From assembly GCF_014306625.1 (NCBI RefSeq), contig NZ_JACRYL010000006.1, positions 208,088 through 272,087 of the forward strand: 64,000 nt of DNA, written 5' to 3'. Both the position numbers and the translations under genes were made by a program. The stretch comes from Pedobacter fastidiosus (GTDB taxonomy: Bacteria > Bacteroidota > Bacteroidia > Sphingobacteriales > Sphingobacteriaceae). Below the pieces are notes generated by a model that was not told where the DNA came from, searched no databases, and saw only the letters and a program-made list of their open reading frames with translations. Shown piece by piece: positions 16,132 to 23,179 of the stretch (within the stretch, counting starts at the first letter, position 1; each line of letters begins with the position of its first letter).

Positions 16132-18111
16132 ATGAGCAATTTTAAGTTTCGTTTACTAATCTGCGTTATAATCTTTATTTCAAGCCTCCAGTTGGTGCAG
16201 GCGAAAGTTATTCTGCCATCAGTATTTAGCGATAATATGGTTCTGCAGCAAAAAACCAATGCGGCAATTTGGGGCTGGGCAGATGCAGGCAAAAAAATTA
16301 ACATTACAACTTCTTGGAATTCCAAACAATATTCTACCACAGCAGATGAAAAAGGAAACTGGAAAATTAAGGTTGCAACACCAGTATTTGGCGGACCTTA
16401 TTCTCTATCCATTTCTGATGGTGAAGAATTAAAGCTTAACAACGTTTTAATTGGCGATGTTTGGATTTGCTCTGGCCAATCGAACATGGAAATGCCATTA
16501 GCAGGATGGGGAAGAATTCAGAATTATGAAAAGGAAATTGCTGATGCAAATTATCCGAACATTCGCTTATTACAGGCAGATCACATTACAAGTAATACGC
16601 CATTAGATAATGCAAAAGTACAAAACGGTGGATGGCAAGCTTGTAGCCCTCAGTATATTGCTGAGTTTTCATCAACTGCATATTTCTTTGCAAGAGAAGT
16701 TTATAACAAAACAAAAATTCCGATTGGCTTAATTCATACTTCTTGGGGAGGTACAATTGCCGAAGCTTGGACGAGTGGCGAATCGCTTAAAAAAATGCCT
16801 GATTTTGCTCCTGCTGTAGAGAAAATAGGAGCATCTACCAAAACAACTTCTGGAGTTCCTTACGAACAAAAACTTCAAAATTGGATGAAGATGGTGGCAG
16901 ATAAAGATCTGGGTGCTCAAAGTGGAAAAAGTTGGGTATTAACTGATGCTTCAGAGTGGCAAACAATGAAAGTACCAACGCTTTGGGAAGATGCTGGATT
17001 GAAAGATTTTGATGGTATTGTTTGGTTTACCAAAAAAGTAAGCCTACCTGAAAGCTGGGTGGGAAAAGATGTTAAACTTAATTTAGGCTTAATTGATGAT
17101 AATGATATTACTTATTTAAATGGAACGAAAGTAGGAGAAACTCAGGGCTATAACCAAGCACGTAAATATTCAATTCCAAATAATTTACTTAAAGCAGGCG
17201 AAAATACAATTACTGTTAAGGTATTTGATAATGCAGGTGGTGGTGGCTTATATGGCGATGCAAAGGATATGAATTTAGTAAGTTCATCAAATGAAAGTAT
17301 CTCATTAGCAGGTGATTGGAAATACAAGGTTGGCTTAAATTTTAAAGATGTAGAACCTGCTCCAGCGTCTGATAATAATCCAAATCGTCCAACTGTTTTG
17401 TACAATGCAATGATTCATCCATTTTTGCAATTCTCTATTAAAGGTGCAATTTGGTATCAGGGAGAAAGTAATGCAGATCGGGCTTATCAATATCGTGAAC
17501 TTTTTCCAACCATGATTAAAGATTGGCGTCAGAAATTTGGCCAAGGCAATTTTCCATTTTATTTTGTTCAGCTTGCTAATTTTATGAAAAAGGAAGACCA
17601 GCCAGTTGAATCTGCTTGGGCAGAATTGAGAGAGGCTCAGTTGCAAACGATTTCTTTACCCAATACAGGCATGGCTACAATAATTGATATTGGTGATGCC
17701 AAAGATATTCATCCTAAAAACAAACAAGAAGTTGGCAGAAGATTAGGTTTAATTGCCGATGCAAATGTTTATGGACAAAAAGTTATCTTTTCCGGGCCAT
17801 TATATAAAGCCCAAAAAGTAGAAGGGAATCAAATTAAATTGAGTTTTGAATATGCTGATGGACTAAAATCTGTTGATGGAAATGAACTAAAAGGTTTCGC
17901 AATAGCTGGAGCAGATAAAAAGTTTTATTGGGCAAAAGCAACTGTTAAAGGCAATCAAATTTTGGTTAGCAGCGATCAGGTTACTAATCCGGTTTCTGTT
18001 AGATATGCCTGGGAAAATAATCCAGAAGCTAATTTAACCAATGCATCCAACTTACCAGCTTCTCCGTTTAGAACAGATGTTTGGGAAGGGGTTACTTTCA
18101 ATAAAAAATAG
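16132..18111 (+). CDS. Sialate O-acetylesterase, exported
   Basis: SGNH-hydrolase esterase that removes O-acetyl groups from sialic acids (or other acetylated sugars), helping access to host or environmental glycans. A signal peptide ends near residue 24 (SLQLVQA). The nucleophile is S117 in CSGQSNMEMPL; the family WYQGESNADRAYQYRELFP segment follows, and the Asp-His pair lies at D525/H527 in GDAKDIHPKNK. Between them (roughly residues 265-410) lies an inserted jelly-roll domain (WFTKKVSLPESW, GGGGLYGDAKDM), as in Bacteroidota family members. At 659 residues the length is usual. Monocistronic, ended by the terminator at 18128-18160. No sialidase is adjacent. Confidence 0.93.
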   Translation: MSNFKFRLLICVIIFISSLQLVQAKVILPSVFSDNMVLQQKTNAAIWGWADAGKKINITTSWNSKQYSTTADEKGNWKIKVATPVFGGPYSLSISDGEELKLNNVLIGDVWICSGQSNMEMPLAGWGRIQNYEKEIADANYPNIRLLQADHITSNTPLDNAKVQNGGWQACSPQYIAEFSSTAYFFAREVYNKTKIPIGLIHTSWGGTIAEAWTSGESLKKMPDFAPAVEKIGASTKTTSGVPYEQKLQNWMKMVADKDLGAQSGKSWVLTDASEWQTMKVPTLWEDAGLKDFDGIVWFTKKVSLPESWVGKDVKLNLGLIDDNDITYLNGTKVGETQGYNQARKYSIPNNLLKAGENTITVKVFDNAGGGGLYGDAKDMNLVSSSNESISLAGDWKYKVGLNFKDVEPAPASDNNPNRPTVLYNAMIHPFLQFSIKGAIWYQGESNADRAYQYRELFPTMIKDWRQKFGQGNFPFYFVQLANFMKKEDQPVESAWAELREAQLQTISLPNTGMATIIDIGDAKDIHPKNKQEVGRRLGLIADANVYGQKVIFSGPLYKAQKVEGNQIKLSFEYADGLKSVDGNELKGFAIAGADKKFYWAKATVKGNQILVSSDQVTNPVSVRYAWENNPEANLTNASNLPASPFRTDVWEGVTFNKK

Positions 18112-18127
18112 TTTTAAAATAGTTTTA

Positions 18128-18160
18128 AAAAGTCTTGATTGTTTAATCAAGACTTTTTTT
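18128..18160 (+). terminator. Rho-independent terminator after the sialate esterase
   Basis: Perfect 13-bp stem, AAAAGTCTTGATT (18128-18140) with AATCAAGACTTTT (18145-18157), 4-base loop GTTT, and a run of Ts. Confidence 0.88.
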
Positions 18161-18236
18161 ATGCCTAATAGTTGTAAGAAATAAAACTTAAAGGCATCAA
18201 TTTTGTTACGCTATAGTCTTTAAACAAAATAAGATT

Positions 18237-19103
18237 ATGAAATTGTACAAATCAATCCCAATAGTGCTCTTTTCTATCATCCTGATAGCCGGTTGTGTAA
18301 GCAACAAAAAGTATGCTGAATTGCAAACAACTTATTCGAAACTTCGTGAAAGAAATCAAGAATTAAGCAATAAATATCAAGATAGCCAAAGAGAATTAAC
18401 AGGAGCTAACAGCCGAGTTAAAAGTTTGGAAGAACAGATTACATCCGAAAAAGCAAATGTTGTTGCTTTACAAGATGCACTTAATAAATGCTTAAGCTCT
18501 AGTAATCAAGGAAATGTAAACATCTCTAAATTGGTTGATGAGATTAATTCATCAAACAAATACATTAAACAATTAATTAACGCTAAAAGCAAAAGTGATT
18601 CGCTTAATATGGTGTTAACGAATAACTTAACACGATCATTAAGTAAGGAAGAATTGGGAGATGTGGATGTTCAAGTGCTTAAGGGTGTAGTTTATATTTC
18701 TCTATCAGATAATATGCTTTATAAATCTGGTAGTTACGAAATCTCTGATAACGCCAATGAAACTTTAAGTAAGATTGCTAAAATTATTAAAGATTACGAT
18801 GGTTACGATGTGTTGATTGAAGGTAATACAGATAACCTTCCAATTGCTCAAACCAATATAAGAAACAATTGGGATTTAAGTGCATTGAGAGCATCGTCTG
18901 TTGTTCAAACGCTTCAAACCAAATACGCTGTAGATCCTAAACGCTTAACTGCAGGTGGTAGGGGAGAATTTAATCCGATTGCGGATAATAGCACTCCTGC
19001 AGGCAAGGCAAAAAACAGACGTACTCAAATTATAATTACACCAAAATTAGATCAGTTTATGGAATTAATCGGTAAAGCACCCGAGCAAGCTCCAAAACAA
19101 TAA
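18237..19103 (+). CDS. OmpA-family lipoprotein, peptidoglycan-associating
   Basis: Outer-membrane lipoprotein: lipobox LIAGC with the acylated Cys20. Residues 30-100 are a long coiled coil (repeated Glu, Gln, Leu; RERNQELSNKYQDSQREL). The C-terminal 130 residues form an OmpA/MotB peptidoglycan-binding domain, with EGNTDNLPI, SALRASSVVQTL, RLTAGGRGEFNPIADN and NRRTQIIITP, the last bearing the Arg that contacts diaminopimelate. The role is tethering the outer membrane to the wall. Flanked by terminators on both sides, so monocistronic. Confidence 0.94.
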   Translation: MKLYKSIPIVLFSIILIAGCVSNKKYAELQTTYSKLRERNQELSNKYQDSQRELTGANSRVKSLEEQITSEKANVVALQDALNKCLSSSNQGNVNISKLVDEINSSNKYIKQLINAKSKSDSLNMVLTNNLTRSLSKEELGDVDVQVLKGVVYISLSDNMLYKSGSYEISDNANETLSKIAKIIKDYDGYDVLIEGNTDNLPIAQTNIRNNWDLSALRASSVVQTLQTKYAVDPKRLTAGGRGEFNPIADNSTPAGKAKNRRTQIIITPKLDQFMELIGKAPEQAPKQ

Positions 19104-19118
19104 GATTTTTGTAAGTTT

Positions 19119-19153
19119 AAAAAGGCAAAATCTGAACGATTTTGCCTTTTTTT
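19119..19153 (+). terminator. Rho-independent terminator after the OmpA-like gene
   Basis: 14-bp stem, AAAAAGGCAAAATC (19119-19132) with GATTTTGCCTTTTT (19138-19151), 5-base loop, and a T tract. Confidence 0.88.
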
Positions 19154-19295
19154 GGTTTAATTGTAAATATATTTTTAATATATTTAATGAATAATAGTTA
19201 CCAATTTAAATAAATTGTAACCATTTTGGTGCTTTATCGTCTAATTTGAAATCAATTTACTATTTTCAAAGCGTAATGGGTAAACAAATTTAATT

Positions 19296-20078
19296 ATGAT
19301 ACAGCTTGAGAATATCAATGGGCTGTACAAACGGGAGCGGGGGGTTGATGCCTACTTTCCTATGCGTGTGCTGATTATTAAAGAGGCGAGCGGTTTTTTG
19401 TGTATGAATTCTGGCGAATATGAGTTACGACCGGGCAGGGTATTTTTTATACCAGAAGAAGGTGTAATTAGGCTGGAAGCAAATATACAATCTGCTTATT
19501 GGCTTAGTTTTACCAGCTACCTTTTCATAGAATTTTTACAGCAACACCCAGATCCTCAAGCAAAAAATCTTTTTTTAACCCTTTCCTACAAAGATCTTGA
19601 TCAAAACAAGCTGATTAAAATGGTTAACTTGATTGAACAGCTTAATAAAGACATCAAATTAAAAAAAGATATCAGTCTGCTCTCTCAATACATCTATCTT
19701 TTTTTAGGCTATGCTTCCGGATTAGATGTGATGCTTAAAGTGCTTACTCCAGATGAAATGCAACAATTGCTTCGTTTTAGAGCAATTTTGGAGCAATATT
19801 TTAGATCAGAAAGAACAACAGGCTTTTATACAGAAGGCATGGGCATGTCTACAAAGAAACTAAACAACTTCTTAGAAAGCATTCTTGGCAAAAATTTACT
19901 CACCATAATTAAAGAAAGATTAGTTAGAGAAGCAGAAGAATTGCTAATTAATAGTGATTATTCTATTGCCGAAATTTCCGAATCATTAGGATGTGGAAGA
20001 GTTTCTGCCTTTAATGCAACTTATAAAAAATATAAAGGAATTTCTGTTGCCGAATTTTTGCAGGGGGCAAAAAATTGA
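19296..20078 (+). CDS. AraC-family transcriptional regulator
   Basis: Cytoplasmic regulator of 260 residues. The N-terminal 100 residues look like a cupin-type sensor arm (YELRPGRVFFIPEEGVIRL). The C-terminal 100 residues form the two-HTH AraC domain, ending YSIAEISESLGCGRVSAFNATYKKYKG, where GCGRVSAFNATYKKYKG replaces the usual GF.d.SyFsr.FKk..G. This pattern is typical of regulators of carbohydrate or stress genes in Bacteroidota; the ligand is unknown. The stop codon lies exactly at the left arm of a 152-base inverted-repeat element. No obvious target operon is adjacent. Confidence 0.9.
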   Translation: MIQLENINGLYKRERGVDAYFPMRVLIIKEASGFLCMNSGEYELRPGRVFFIPEEGVIRLEANIQSAYWLSFTSYLFIEFLQQHPDPQAKNLFLTLSYKDLDQNKLIKMVNLIEQLNKDIKLKKDISLLSQYIYLFLGYASGLDVMLKVLTPDEMQQLLRFRAILEQYFRSERTTGFYTEGMGMSTKKLNNFLESILGKNLLTIIKERLVREAEELLINSDYSIAEISESLGCGRVSAFNATYKKYKGISVAEFLQGAKN

Positions 20079-20229
20079 AAATTGATGCGACTATATAAAA
20101 AATGTTGTATCCTTTCGATAAATCACTTCTTTATTAGCAGGTATTCCAGGCCCAACGCAATTGTTGCTAATGCTTCAATCACATGAGGATTTGCTTACTG
20201 TCTCTCTTAAATTCAGTCGCATCAATTTT
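20078..20229. repeat. MITE-like inverted-repeat element or decayed insertion
   Basis: Perfect 15-bp terminal inverted repeats, AAAATTGATGCGACT (20078-20092) and AGTCGCATCAATTTT (20215-20229), bound a 122-base interior. The left arm coincides with the AraC stop codon. A short frame inside reads LLAGIPGPTQLLLML, faintly like a LysE-type exporter, but has no start or proper end. No target duplication is clear by eye. The rest of the 358-base gap (20230-20436) shows nothing I recognise beyond AT-rich leader sequence. Confidence 0.55.
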
Positions 20230-20436
20230 ACAGGCACTAAATTAATACTTCTAATTCGAAATTAAAAACATCTATTCTTTCATGTTGTAAACATTTCTGT
20301 AATTTAATTAGTTAATGCCTATTAGGGATGTTTTTGAGTATATTTAATGTGGATAAGTAATAAATTTTGTTTATTAAATTAACCTTAAGAACTTAATTGC
20401 ATAGAAAAACATTTTATAAAGCCTAAAAGTTAAAAT

Positions 20437-20901
20437 ATGAGATACATCGCCTTGTTAATTCTAGTTGTTAAATTCTTTATTCCTGTTGAAAAAACTTTAG
20501 CTCAAGAAAAAATGCCTAAACCCAAAGCTATTCTAAACCATATTGCTCTTTATGTGGTAGATTTAAATAAAGCCACAACTTTTTATGAGGAGGTTTTTGA
20601 ATTAGAAAAAATTCCTGAACCCTTTCACGATGGAAAACATACTTGGTTCAGTTTAGGTTCTGCTGGTCAATTACACATTATTCAAGGAGCAAACGGGCAA
20701 TGTATTTTCGATAAAAATGAACATTTATGTTTTAGCGTAGGCTCTGTTAATGTTTTTGTAAAAGCATTAAAATCAAAAAATATAAGCTTCGAAAATTGGG
20801 CTGGTAATGTTGGTGGGATAACTTTGAGGGCGGATGGTGTAAAACAGATTTATTTCAAAGATCCCGATGGACATTGGTTAGAAGTTAATGATGCTAAATA
20901 A
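20437..20901 (+). CDS. Exported VOC/glyoxalase-fold protein
   Basis: A 154-residue protein with a signal peptide (about residues 1-22, ending EKTLAQ) and one VOC domain of two beta-alpha-beta-beta-beta modules. Module 1 has LNHIALYVVDLNKATTFYEEVF, and module 2 has HLCFSVGSVNVFVKALKSK and the terminal FKDPDGHWLEVND. His in LNHIAL, His in LHIIQG and Glu in WLEVND are at metal-ligand positions. Lactoylglutathione lyases are cytoplasmic, so an exported VOC protein probably does something else; the substrate is unknown. The serine hydrolase 74 bases downstream may be co-transcribed. Confidence 0.85.
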   Translation: MRYIALLILVVKFFIPVEKTLAQEKMPKPKAILNHIALYVVDLNKATTFYEEVFELEKIPEPFHDGKHTWFSLGSAGQLHIIQGANGQCIFDKNEHLCFSVGSVNVFVKALKSKNISFENWAGNVGGITLRADGVKQIYFKDPDGHWLEVNDAK

Positions 20902-20975
20902 TCTTTGTAACAACGTTAAGGCGAAACTTTAAAATTTATTTTCTATCCATATATTTAAGCTTTATCCCTAAATAT

Positions 20976-22124
20976 ATGATGCGATTTACATTTTCTAAGT
21001 TTATTATTACCGTAACTGCTTTAATAACCTATTCAATATCTAGTTATGCCCAAGTAGAAAAGGCAGAAGCTGAGATACAGGATATTATGGCTAAATATAG
21101 TGCTGTTGGTGTCTCTGTTGCGGTTGTAAAGCAAAATAAAATTATCTATACCCATTCTTTCGGTTTAAAAAATGTAGAAAATAATGTTCCATTAACCGAT
21201 CAGGATCTATTTAGAATTGCCTCTATTTCTAAATCTTTCTCCGCAACATCGATTATGCAATTGGTTGAGGCAGGTAAAATAGCGCTTGATGATGACTTTA
21301 GTAATTTGGTGGGTTTCAAGGTTAGAAATCCTAAATTTCCAGAAACGATAATTACATTAAAAATGATGCTTTCTCATCGTTCAAGCTTAAATGATAGTCA
21401 AGGTTATTTAAAATTGGATGTAATCAACCCAGATAAAAATCCGGATTGGGCAAAATGTTATAATAGCTATGAGCCTGGAAAGGGCTATGAATACTGCAAT
21501 TTAAATTTTAATTTAATTGGTACCGTAATCGAAAAAATATCAGGCGAACGGTTTGATAATTATGTTAAGAATCATCTCTTAAAACCACTGGGATTGTATG
21601 CTGGTTACTGCGTTGATTCTTTGGATTCGGCAAAGTTTGTAACGCTTTATGAGTACAATAACGATACAAAAACCTTCACGCCAGCACCAACTGCTTATGC
21701 ACCTAGAAGAGAGGAAATTAAAAATTACGTTATGGGTTATTCCACACCAATATTTTCTCCAACTGGCGGAATGAAGATTTCGGCTCCAGATTTAGCAAAA
21801 TACATGACGATGCACATGAATTATGGAACGTACAATGGGGTAAAAATCATGTCTAAAAAACATTCAAAGCTTATGCAAACCAAAATTTCAGAAGAAGAAG
21901 GATACGCAATGGCCATGAGAAGTGTAGATGATTTAATTCCGGGATTAACTTTAAAAGGACATACCGGATCTGCATATGGCCTTTACAGTGCAATGTTTTT
22001 TAACCCCAAAGAAAAATATGGAATTGTGGTTATAACAAATGGATGCAACCCAGTTTACACTAAAGGATATTGCGATTTAATCCAAGCTTCTATTAATAGT
22101 TTATATACAAACTTTATAAAATAA
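20976..22124 (+). CDS. Exported serine hydrolase, class C beta-lactamase/DD-peptidase family
   Basis: Penicillin-recognising-fold enzyme with a signal peptide ending SSYAQ near residue 26. The nucleophile motif is S83-I-S-K86 (RIASISKSF), the second motif is Y-C-N in GYEYCNLNF, and the third is HTG in LKGHTGSAYG, replacing KTG. These are the signatures of the beta-lactamase/esterase EstB family. It may be a D-aminopeptidase or esterase, and need not confer resistance. At 382 residues the length is normal. It follows the VOC gene by 74 bases on the same strand. Confidence 0.9.
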   Translation: MMRFTFSKFIITVTALITYSISSYAQVEKAEAEIQDIMAKYSAVGVSVAVVKQNKIIYTHSFGLKNVENNVPLTDQDLFRIASISKSFSATSIMQLVEAGKIALDDDFSNLVGFKVRNPKFPETIITLKMMLSHRSSLNDSQGYLKLDVINPDKNPDWAKCYNSYEPGKGYEYCNLNFNLIGTVIEKISGERFDNYVKNHLLKPLGLYAGYCVDSLDSAKFVTLYEYNNDTKTFTPAPTAYAPRREEIKNYVMGYSTPIFSPTGGMKISAPDLAKYMTMHMNYGTYNGVKIMSKKHSKLMQTKISEEEGYAMAMRSVDDLIPGLTLKGHTGSAYGLYSAMFFNPKEKYGIVVITNGCNPVYTKGYCDLIQASINSLYTNFIK

Positions 22125-22126
22125 AT

Positions 22127-22327
22127 TTATAGTAGTTTAGAGAGTCCATTTTTTGGATGAAAAATACTCAATACCCTAATCTCTGGTTTTATTGAGGTGT
22201 TCCCTTCACTTTTATTAATAAAAAATTGATGATTTGTAGCAGGTAAATCTATTAAGTGGCTACAATCTGAAATTGCGTTTGGATAAACTTTAATCTCGGC
22301 TTTTTTTTCTTGAACTTTAGTATTCAT
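22127..22327 (-). CDS. Small hypothetical protein
   Basis: A 66-residue protein, MNTKVQEKKAEIKVYPNAI to KNGLSKLL. No signal, membrane segment or motif. It ends two bases from the convergent serine hydrolase stop, and starts 17 bases downstream of the 22345 gene, so the two minus-strand genes may form a unit. Composition is plausible for a gene but the case is modest. Confidence 0.45.
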   Translation of the reverse strand: MNTKVQEKKAEIKVYPNAISDCSHLIDLPATNHQFFINKSEGNTSIKPEIRVLSIFHPKNGLSKLL

Positions 22328-22344
22328 CTTAAAAATTTAAGGTT

Positions 22345-22554
22345 TTAAATCTGTTGACTGGCGGTTTGATTAGTTTTCGTCATGTTTAAATATTCCTTAA
22401 TCTTAATAAGTTCTAAATTTCTAATTGCTCTAATAGCAGATTTTAGTGTTTCGGAGCTTACTCCAAGTCTGGCAGCCCAGTAATTACGGTCCTGTTCGTC
22501 TGCAATGTCGATAAGTTCACGTTTATCAATCATTGAAACATCTTGATTTTCCAT
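22345..22554 (-). CDS. DUF3606-like small protein
   Basis: A 69-residue protein whose middle, DEQDRNYWAARLGVSSETL followed by KSAIRAIRN, matches the DUF3606 pattern (acidic start, YW..kfGvs...Lk.Av). A second copy of the family is encoded at 22994-23167 just before ligD. The fold looks like a small helix-turn-helix-like domain, but no function is established. Divergent from the acidic protein at 22690. Confidence 0.7.
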   Translation of the reverse strand: MENQDVSMIDKRELIDIADEQDRNYWAARLGVSSETLKSAIRAIRNLELIKIKEYLNMTKTNQTASQQI

Positions 22555-22689
22555 CGGTTTATATATTGGTTATAAGAATAACACAATAGTTAGCGCTTGG
22601 TTTGGTGAGAAAAACCAAAATAGTGTAAACTTTTATCTCGATTTAATGCTTCTATAAATAGCAAAATGTTTTGCGCTTATTAGATCCTT

Positions 22690-22944
22690 ATGGAAAATAT
22701 AAATCCAAGTGAAAAAGAAAATCAAGAAAGTTTGCAAAATGCTTATGAAGGTAATGTGGACGGAACAAATTTCGGCGGATCACAAAATGAAGATCAATCT
22801 GAAGATGATAAAAGTTTAAAGGATACGCTGGAAGGTGGTGATTATTCAAAAGAAGGTGGAAAATTAGAAGGTCAAGATTTTGATACACACGAGAGCACCG
22901 GTGATCCTGCTCTTGAAAACGATGTTTCAGCGAACGATATTTAA
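22690..22944 (+). CDS. Small acidic low-complexity protein
   Basis: An 84-residue, very acidic, Gly/Asn/Ser-rich protein without hydrophobic core (for example GGSQNEDQSEDDKSL), hence probably disordered. It resembles stress-related hydrophilin-type proteins in composition only. It lies 49 bases upstream of the DUF3606 gene and 235 bases upstream of ligD, on the same strand. Its strict codon structure and ATG following AT-rich leader support a gene. Confidence 0.55.
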   Translation: MENINPSEKENQESLQNAYEGNVDGTNFGGSQNEDQSEDDKSLKDTLEGGDYSKEGGKLEGQDFDTHESTGDPALENDVSANDI

Positions 22945-22993
22945 AAACATTTTTTGTTTGGAAAGTGTTTTATTCACATCTAATCAATATGTT

Positions 22994-23167
22994 ATGGATG
23001 ATAAAACAAAAAAAGCTGGTGCCGATCGAACCAGAATCAACATCAACGAAAGTTATGAGGTAGACTATTGGGCCACTAAATTTGGTATTAGCAAAGATAA
23101 GCTAAAGGCAACAGTCCAAATCATTGGATCAAATGCTGATGAAGTTGAACAGTATCTAAAAAAGTAA
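22994..23167 (+). CDS. DUF3606 domain protein
   Basis: A 57-residue protein reading MDDKTKKAGADRTRININESYEV then DYWATKFGISKDKLKATVQIIG, nearly the textbook DUF3606 layout (DRxRINvnE.yEv.YW..kFGvs...L..AV). I use ATG 22994; the longer frame from 22880 overlaps the upstream acidic gene and its extra residues are not conserved-looking. It ends 12 bases before the ligD ATG, so the two are very likely co-transcribed, which suggests a DNA-related or stress role. Function unknown. Confidence 0.82.
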   Translation: MDDKTKKAGADRTRININESYEVDYWATKFGISKDKLKATVQIIGSNADEVEQYLKK

Positions 23168-23179
23168 ATCTTATAGGTT

